DNA from: Pontibacter kalidii
GTDB taxonomy: Bacteria > Bacteroidota > Bacteroidia > Cytophagales > Hymenobacteraceae
Length of the DNA stretch: 64,000 nucleotides
Assembly: GCF_026278245.1 (NCBI RefSeq)
Contig: NZ_CP111079.1
Coordinates: forward strand, 1 to 64,000
Reading direction: 5' to 3'
Numbering within the stretch: the stretch's first letter is position 1; each line of letters starts with the position of its first letter. The notes beneath the pieces were generated by a model. The model was given only the letters and a program-made list of their open reading frames with translations, searched no databases and had not been told where the DNA came from. A program made the position numbers and the translations under genes. Shown one piece after another: positions 59,616 to 64,000 of this stretch.

Positions 59616-60746
59616 TTAAAAGCTCCTGAACCAGCCTTTCCTGTAGAAGAAGTATAACTGCAGCATGATAAGCGTAGCCATCAGCCCGAGCAGGATAGGG
59701 TAGGAGTAGGGTTGGTAAAGCTCGGGCATGCTGTGCGGGAAAACCTGTCCGGTTTCAGGGTCCTCGCGCGAGAAGTTCATGCCGTACAGGCCCACAATAA
59801 AACTGAGCGGGATAAAGATGCTGGAGATGATGGTGAGCACTTTCATGATCTCATTCATGCGGTTGCTTACCGTGGACATGTACAGCTCCACCAGGCTCGA
59901 TGCCATTTCGCGGTGATTATCCACCAGGTCTATCAGCTGCACGGCGTGGTCGTAGGCATCCCGGAAGTATACTTTCAGGTTGTCAGGGATGGTGTTCTCG
60001 TCCATGCGCAGGAGCTCGTTCATCAGGTCGCGGGCAGGCCAGGTAATGCGACGCAGCTTCACCAACTCGCTCTTCAGGTCCAGAATCTGGCTAAGCGTAG
60101 ACTTATTGGGCTCTCGCAGCACCTGTTGCTCCAGGTCCTCTATGTAGGCGCCAATGTCGGCCATCACCGGGAAGTAGTAATCCAGCACCACATCGAGTAT
60201 GGCGTAGGCAATATAAATTGCCGGCCGCTGGCGGATAATGCCCTTGCCAGCCCGGATGCGCTCGCGCAGCGGGTTCAGGCAGTCGCCGTAGTCGCTTTGC
60301 AGGCTGAGTACGTAGTTAGGCCCTGTAAACAGCGAGAGCTGGATGTCATCTAGTCTTCTAAATTCCGGCGACCAGCGCAGCATCCTTGTGATGACAAACA
60401 GGCGGTTGCGGCCAAACTCCTCTACTTTTGGCCGCTGATAGTCGTTTATCACGTCCTCCATCTGCAGTGCGTGCAGCTCGAAGTCCTGCATTAGTACCTC
60501 CAGCATTTCCTGTTTGCCGTAGCCCCTTATGTCGATCCAGTGCCTTGCATCAGGATTTTCCTTTACGCTTTGCAGGAGTTCGCCGTACGTGCCAAACTCC
60601 TGCTCCTCGAACATATCCTCGCTAAACGACATCAGGAAAAAGCGCGGCGCAAAAGCCTCGACAGGTACTACCAGTGAGCCAGGCTTTATGCCGGCCTTGC
60701 GCTCCAGAATCTTGTTTCGGCGGTGTTGCCTGTTGCGTTTCGACAT
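59616..60746 (-). CDS. corA: CorA-type magnesium/cobalt transporter
   Basis: A 376-residue CorA channel: a large cytoplasmic N-terminal domain (about 1-310) that senses magnesium and two C-terminal membrane helices. The selectivity motif GMN is present in VGLYGMNF at about residue 324, at the end of the first helix, and the final basic tail (FYRKGWFRSF) is normal. The family includes channels for magnesium, cobalt and nickel. A GTTAGAAAG tract covers the region just upstream of the start codon. Confidence 0.95.
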   Translation of the reverse strand: MSKRNRQHRRNKILERKAGIKPGSLVVPVEAFAPRFFLMSFSEDMFEEQEFGTYGELLQSVKENPDARHWIDIRGYGKQEMLEVLMQDFELHALQMEDVINDYQRPKVEEFGRNRLFVITRMLRWSPEFRRLDDIQLSLFTGPNYVLSLQSDYGDCLNPLRERIRAGKGIIRQRPAIYIAYAILDVVLDYYFPVMADIGAYIEDLEQQVLREPNKSTLSQILDLKSELVKLRRITWPARDLMNELLRMDENTIPDNLKVYFRDAYDHAVQLIDLVDNHREMASSLVELYMSTVSNRMNEIMKVLTIISSIFIPLSFIVGLYGMNFSREDPETGQVFPHSMPELYQPYSYPILLGLMATLIMLQLYFFYRKGWFRSF

Positions 60747-60795
60747 GGAGGAGTTTAAGAGTTAGAAAGTTGGGAAGTTAGAAAATTAGAAGGTT
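60741..60795. repeat. AGTTAGAAAGT-type direct-repeat tract at the corA/yigZ border
   Basis: Units such as GAGTTAGAAAG, TTGGGAAG and TTAGAAAATT follow each other between the corA start and the next gene's stop. The words match the tracts at 17720, 52319 and, on the other strand, 52938. Confidence 0.65.
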
Positions 60796-61400
60796 TCCTC
60801 TGCTATAATGGCGACTTTAACGCCTTCCATCTCCTGTAGTTTCGTGGTGATCTCCTCCTGCAGTTTGCGGCGTACCTCCAGTGTGAGGCGGCAGTCGAGC
60901 TCAAACTGCTGGTCGCGCACGGGCAGGTCGTACTCTTTCACCAGGCTCATCACATCGTTCATCTGCGGGTAGGCGTAATGTGCCTGCAGCAGTATCGTTT
61001 CGTGCTTCTCTACGAAGGTGGCGCTGGCCAGGGCATCGGCAGTGGATACTTTGTAGGCGTTTATCAGGCCGCTGACGCCCAGCTTGGTGCCGCCGAAGTA
61101 ACGCACTACTACCACCAGCACATTGCTAAGCCCGGCGGAGCGGATCTGGCCAAGTATAGGGTCGCCTGCGGAGTGGTTAGGCTCGCCGTCGTCGTTGGCG
61201 CGATAGCGGCTTTGGTCTGCCCCCAGGATGTAGGCATAGCAATGGTGGCGGGCATCATAGTATTTCTTCCGAAGCTCCGTCAGCACCTCTTTCACCTCCT
61301 CTTCCGAGTACACCGGGTAGGCCAGCGCAATAAACTTGCTGCCTTTCTCTTTGTATAAGCCCTCGGCGGGTTCTGCTATGGTTTTGTAAGTATCCTCCAT
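60786..61400 (-). CDS. YigZ/IMPACT family protein
   Basis: A 204-residue protein of the YigZ/IMPACT family; the bacterial function is not established, and eukaryotic IMPACT affects translation control. The family pattern is clear: KGSKFIALAYPV, ARHHCYAYILG, DDGEPNHSAGDPILGQI and VVVVRYFGGTKLGVSGLINAYK, followed by a C-terminal domain of the DUF1949 type. I chose Met at 61400 (MEDTYKTIAEPAEG), as the extra 16 upstream codons are not typical. It may be co-transcribed with corA, 40 bp downstream. Confidence 0.93.
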   Translation of the reverse strand: MEDTYKTIAEPAEGLYKEKGSKFIALAYPVYSEEEVKEVLTELRKKYYDARHHCYAYILGADQSRYRANDDGEPNHSAGDPILGQIRSAGLSNVLVVVVRYFGGTKLGVSGLINAYKVSTADALASATFVEKHETILLQAHYAYPQMNDVMSLVKEYDLPVRDQQFELDCRLTLEVRRKLQEEITTKLQEMEGVKVAIIAEETF

Positions 61401-61483
61401 GGTTGCTTCTGCTGATAGCAGTTCTGCAAGATAACCAAAGGCAGCCAAGGGTAAAAATTATACCGATCCTCTCTTAAATGACG

Positions 61484-61491
61484 TACATTTG
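61484..61491 (+). promoter_or_regulatory. -7 promoter box TACATTTG ahead of the cupin gene
   Basis: TACATTTG fits TAnnTTTG exactly and lies 23 bp before the TTG start at 61515. No TTG was found at a proper distance upstream. Confidence 0.45.
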
Positions 61492-61514
61492 CAACTGTAC
61501 AAAATCTTATTCTT

Positions 61515-61928
61515 TTGCCGGCATCACCATACCTCATACCCTTGCACCATGTGGGCAGCCCCGAAACGGGCTACATCACCAGCACGCAGTTTGCCGGGAA
61601 TATTCCGTTTGATATAAAGCGGGTGTTCTGGACACAGGCAACGCCGCCGGGGGTGGAGCGGGGGCACCATGCCAACATGGCTACCGAGGAGGTACTGGTT
61701 GCCCTGAGCGGAAGTATAAGCGTGCTGACCGACACCGGTCGCGAAAAGCAGAAGTTCGAGCTCACGCACCCGCAGCAGGGGCTCTACATACCGGCCATGT
61801 GCTGGACCGAGCTGCGCTTCTCGGAAGGTGCCACTGCCCTCTGCCTCACCTCCACCGACTTTAGCGAGGCCGACTATATTCGCAACTACGGCCGCTTTCT
61901 GCAGCTGGCAGAGCATGCGGCGTTGTAG
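61515..61928 (+). CDS. FdtA/QdtA family cupin (dTDP-6-deoxy-3,4-keto-hexulose isomerase-like)
   Basis: A 137-residue single cupin of the FdtA/QdtA/WxcM-like group; named members isomerise the keto group of dTDP-4-keto-6-deoxyglucose before amino transfer. The motif FDIKRVFWTQATPPGVERGHHANMATEE has the histidine cluster, and the strands QGLYIPAMCWTELRFSEGA complete the cupin. No in-frame ATG exists; TTG at 61515 is the only candidate start after a stop at 61479. The DegT-type aminotransferase lies 140 bp downstream, which fits FdtA/FdtB-like 3-amino-sugar synthesis. Confidence 0.9.
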   Translation: MPASPYLIPLHHVGSPETGYITSTQFAGNIPFDIKRVFWTQATPPGVERGHHANMATEEVLVALSGSISVLTDTGREKQKFELTHPQQGLYIPAMCWTELRFSEGATALCLTSTDFSEADYIRNYGRFLQLAEHAAL

Positions 61929-62068
61929 AAGTATACTTGTTAATTGTCTGAATCAGGATTTGCAGGATGAGAGGATGCACAGGATTAAAAAAATGCACAA
62001 GTTGGACAGGTGGTGACCAGTCCCTACAAAGCTGTAACTCCTAAACTCTCTAACTTATAAACTCTCCC
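61929..62068. repeat. 140-bp gap made of three dispersed repeat words
   Basis: It contains an AGGAT-rich stretch (TCAGGATTTGCAGGATG, then AGGATGCACAGGATT), a GGACAGG-type hairpin word (62004-62027) that returns at 63292-63315, and a CTAACTCC-type tract (62033-62066) that ends at the start codon of the next gene. Confidence 0.6.
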
Positions 62069-63178
62069 ATGCAGCCATTGCCATACTTCCAGTTCAGAGA
62101 TTTTCCGGCGGGCCTGGAGGCGCAGGTACAGCAGGCATTACAGGAGGCTGTGACCGGAAGGCAGTACGTGCTGGGGCCGCAGGTACAGGCCTTTGAGCGG
62201 GAGTTTGCTACCTACTTGGGAGCTGGCGCAGCGGTAGGCGTGGGCAATGGCTACGACGCCTTGGTCATTGCCTTGAGAGCGTTAGGAGTGGGAGCCGGAG
62301 ATGAGGTGGTACTGCCGGTGCATACCTTTATCGCCACGGTAAACGCAGTGCTGCAGGTGGGGGCAAAGCCGGTGCTGGCCGAGCCGGATAAGTATACCTA
62401 TAACCTCACCGCTGAAACTGCCGCCCGCTACATCACCCCCAAAACGAAGGCCATATTGGCCGTGCACCTCTACGGGCAGGTCTGCCCGATGGAAGAGTTG
62501 CAGGGGTTGTCACAATCCCAAAATATAAAGCTGCTGGAGGATGCCGCACAGGCACATGGTGCAACGTATAAAAACCAGCTGGCAGGAAGTATAGGCGATG
62601 CCGCAGCGTTCAGCTTTTACCCTACCAAAAACCTGGGCGCCTTAGGCGATGCCGGTGCCGTGGTGACTTCTGATAATGCTGTGGAAGCCTTTGCCAGAAA
62701 GTATAGGAATTATGGTGAGAGCCAAAAGTATACTTCGGAGCAGGTAGGTATAAACTCGCGGCTGGATGAGCTGCAGGCGGCGGTGTTGCGGGTAAAGCTG
62801 CAGCACCTGGAGGCACTGAATACCGAGCGGAAGCGCCTGGCACACGTATACCTGCAGGAGTTGCAAAACACCGGTGACCTTATACTTCCGCAAACAGCAC
62901 CCCACTGCGGGCATGTTTACCACATCTTCAACATCCGCACCAGGTATAGAAACGAGCTGCAGGCCTACCTGCAGGAGCAGGGCATAGGCACAGCCATTCA
63001 TTACCCCATACCAATGCACCTGCAACCGGCTTATACTTTCTTGAGTCACAGAGCAGGTGATTTCCCGATAGCAGAGAAATTGGCTAGCACCAGCCTCAGT
63101 CTGCCGCTTTTTCCCGGCCTAACCGAGGCTGAGCAGCAGCGGGTGGTGGAGAAGGTAAAGGCGTTTTTCGGGCGGTAG
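62069..63178 (+). CDS. DegT/DnrJ/EryC1/StrS family aminotransferase
   Basis: A 369-residue PLP-dependent sugar aminotransferase that makes amino sugars for cell-surface polysaccharides. Lys187 in FSFYPTKNLGALGD is the PLP lysine; VGNGYDALVIALRALGVG, VHTFIATVNAVLQVG and LLEDAAQAHGA are characteristic. With the FdtA-type cupin upstream, the pair probably makes a dTDP-3-amino-3,6-dideoxyhexose. The N-acetyltransferase and dTDP-glucose genes are not in the window. Confidence 0.95.
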   Translation: MQPLPYFQFRDFPAGLEAQVQQALQEAVTGRQYVLGPQVQAFEREFATYLGAGAAVGVGNGYDALVIALRALGVGAGDEVVLPVHTFIATVNAVLQVGAKPVLAEPDKYTYNLTAETAARYITPKTKAILAVHLYGQVCPMEELQGLSQSQNIKLLEDAAQAHGATYKNQLAGSIGDAAAFSFYPTKNLGALGDAGAVVTSDNAVEAFARKYRNYGESQKYTSEQVGINSRLDELQAAVLRVKLQHLEALNTERKRLAHVYLQELQNTGDLILPQTAPHCGHVYHIFNIRTRYRNELQAYLQEQGIGTAIHYPIPMHLQPAYTFLSHRAGDFPIAEKLASTSLSLPLFPGLTEAEQQRVVEKVKAFFGR

Positions 63179-63204
63179 TGATTATTGCTTGACTGCACCG
63201 AATC

Positions 63205-63250
63205 CAACCACCCCTGCCCCTCCTTAGCCAAGGAGGGGCAGGGGTGGTTG
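63205..63250. repeat. Perfect 21-bp stem, four-base loop
   Basis: Bases 63205-63225 and 63230-63250 are exact reverse complements around AGCC. The same inner words, CCCCTCCTTAGCCAAGGAGGGG, occur at 4221-4242 as the first hairpin of the structured element. It could also end the aminotransferase transcript, 27 bp upstream. Confidence 0.8.
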
Positions 63251-63380
63251 CTATAGTTGAAGTATAAATGCTATAGCCAATGTTCTCGCGTGGACAGGTA
63301 GCGGCCTGTCCCTACAAGTATAAACCCACCCCTAGCCCCTCCGAGGAGGGGAATTATCCGCAGGCGATTACATCCCCCTG

Positions 63381-63580
63381 CCCCCTTCAAAGGGGGACTT
63401 GGTTCAAGCTCCGTTAGCAGCAGCTATCGAAATGATACCCAGTCCTTGGGTTGAGCGCCTTCTATTGATGCGGTGCTGAGCTTGCTCAGCAGCCCGGAGC
63501 GGAGTGAGGAGCAGCTTCAATAGGCCGCGCGATGCCAAAGGACGAGCCCGCTCGGGCTGGAGAGCACCACAGTCGAAAAT
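63381..63580 (+). repeat. Structured repeat element, copy B (candidate non-coding RNA)
   Basis: Hairpin CCCCCTT-CA-AAGGGGG (63381-63396) is followed by GCTCCGTTAGC and GCTATCGAAATGA, then ACCCA-GTCCT-TGGGT (63437-63451), whose loop GTCCT matches AGGAC at 63539-63543. GCGC (63455) pairs with GCGC (63527), enclosing CTATTGA/TCAATAG (63462-63468 with 63517-63523) and GCTGAGC-TT-GCTCAGC (63475-63490). AGCCC-GCTC-GGGCT follows AGGAC. The core words match copy A; arms differ but remain paired. Confidence 0.6.
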
Positions 63581-63707
63581 GAAACGAGTAGGGTGTAAAG
63601 CTGTGGATCAGCAGTAGCTAGCAAGGATAGCTTGGTTCATGTGGAAGGAAGCAGCAGCTAATAGAGGCAGCTAGTGAATTATAAAGTACAAACTGGCAAG
63701 TATAAGT

Positions 63708-63778
63708 ATGGCTCTGCGAGCCACTCGGATTACACATCCGAGAGTATAACAAGGCACGGGTTGCAAACCCGCGCCAGC
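63708..63778 (+). repeat. Twin-hairpin dispersed repeat, copy 5
   Basis: CTCGGAT-TACAC-ATCCGAG (63724-63742), a linker ending AACAAGGCA, CGGGT-TGCAA-ACCCG (63757-63771), then CGCCAG. GGCTCTGCGA precedes it, as in copy 1. Confidence 0.75.
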
Positions 63779-63914
63779 AAATGTATTCTGGAGGATGAAC
63801 GGCAGCTAGCAAGTATAGCTTGTGCCAAACAGCAGGAAGCAGGGGCTAAGAAAAGGAACAAGCGGACGCTTGCGCCAGAAAAGTATAAAGTATAGCTAAA
63901 GTAAGATAGCTTTC

Positions 63915-63976
63915 CAAGCCAGTTGAGTTACAAATCCAACACCATAGTAGGACACAAGTATACATACTTGCGCCAG
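63915..63976 (+). repeat. Twin-hairpin dispersed repeat, copy 6
   Basis: GTTGAGT/ATCCAAC (63922-63940, imperfect), linker ACCATAGTAGGACA, CAAGTAT-AC-ATACTTG (63955-63970), then CGCCAG. The second arm is itself an AAGTATA/TATACTT pair. Confidence 0.65.
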
Positions 63977-64000
63977 AAGTGTATGAAGTATAATCCCTAT

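Larger units (their letters stand above)
63179..64000. repeat. 822-bp gene-free repeat block at the window end
   Basis: In order: a 21-bp-stem hairpin (63205-63250), a GGACAGG hairpin word (63292-63315), CCCCTCC-GA-GGAGGGG (about 63345-63360), the second structured element (63381-63560), a GGATCAGCAGTAGCTAGCAAGG segment, a twin-hairpin unit (63708), a second copy of GAACGGCAGCTAGCAAGTATAG at about 63797, and another twin-hairpin unit near 63922. No gene is supported. Confidence 0.8.

Noticed and set aside
63179..64000. tRNA or rRNA genes in the hairpin-rich blocks
   Set aside because: The hairpins lack the T-loop GTTCRA and acceptor stem arrangement; no conserved rRNA words were seen.

Overview
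The window reads as a chromosomal segment of a Bacteroidota bacterium, most likely Cytophagales/Hymenobacteraceae and perhaps Pontibacter-like. The lineage is an inference. It rests on two SusC/SusD outer-membrane pairs, a type IX secretion PorQ protein, a PorE-like OmpA protein, a DUF4212 plus sodium:solute symporter pair, TAnnTTTG promoter boxes, and GC-rich genes interrupted by an AT-rich AAGTATA word. Base 1 is the first base of dnaA, so the record was probably rotated to start there.

Layout. 1-10.3 kb: dnaA, a small membrane protein, an OsmC peroxiredoxin, a GH3 enzyme, a 700-bp repeat block, dxr, rseP, a LysM protein and small envelope proteins. 10.3-17.7 kb: protein quality control and secretion (PorE-like OmpA protein, lon, porQ, hslU). 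18-25 kb: an SDR enzyme, then an acetate/propionate module of DUF4212 subunit, symporter and a 1285-residue double acyl-CoA synthetase. 25-34.8 kb: RidA, NUDIX, PlsC, GatC, a large membrane TPR protein, a LolD/MacB-type ATPase, a PduO-type cobalamin adenosyltransferase, a branched-chain aminotransferase and prfB with its +1 programmed frameshift. 35-47.3 kb: a lower-GC island with two SusC/SusD pairs and a porin-like barrel; the first susC has two frameshifts. 47.4-63.2 kb: RNase HII, a kinase/regulator pair, gcvT, comB, mazG-dtd, an ATP-grasp enzyme, a universal stress protein, a 906-residue propeller protein, corA, a YigZ protein and two nucleotide-sugar genes. 63.2-64 kb: a second repeat block.

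The least ordinary content is between the genes. (i) A structured element of about 170-300 bp occurs twice, at 4221 and 63381, with conserved core words, a conserved loop-to-distal pairing and internal helices whose sequence changes while pairing is kept. (ii) A separate twin-hairpin unit of about 65 bp occurs six times, on both strands, again with compensating arm changes. (iii) The word AAGTATA occurs throughout intergenic DNA, terminators and even coding sequence, where it forces unusual codons (Ser-Ile as AGT ATA, Ile-Leu as ATA CTT). (iv) Many gene borders carry octamer tracts or nested inverted repeats. No tRNA, rRNA, CRISPR array or intact transposase was seen.
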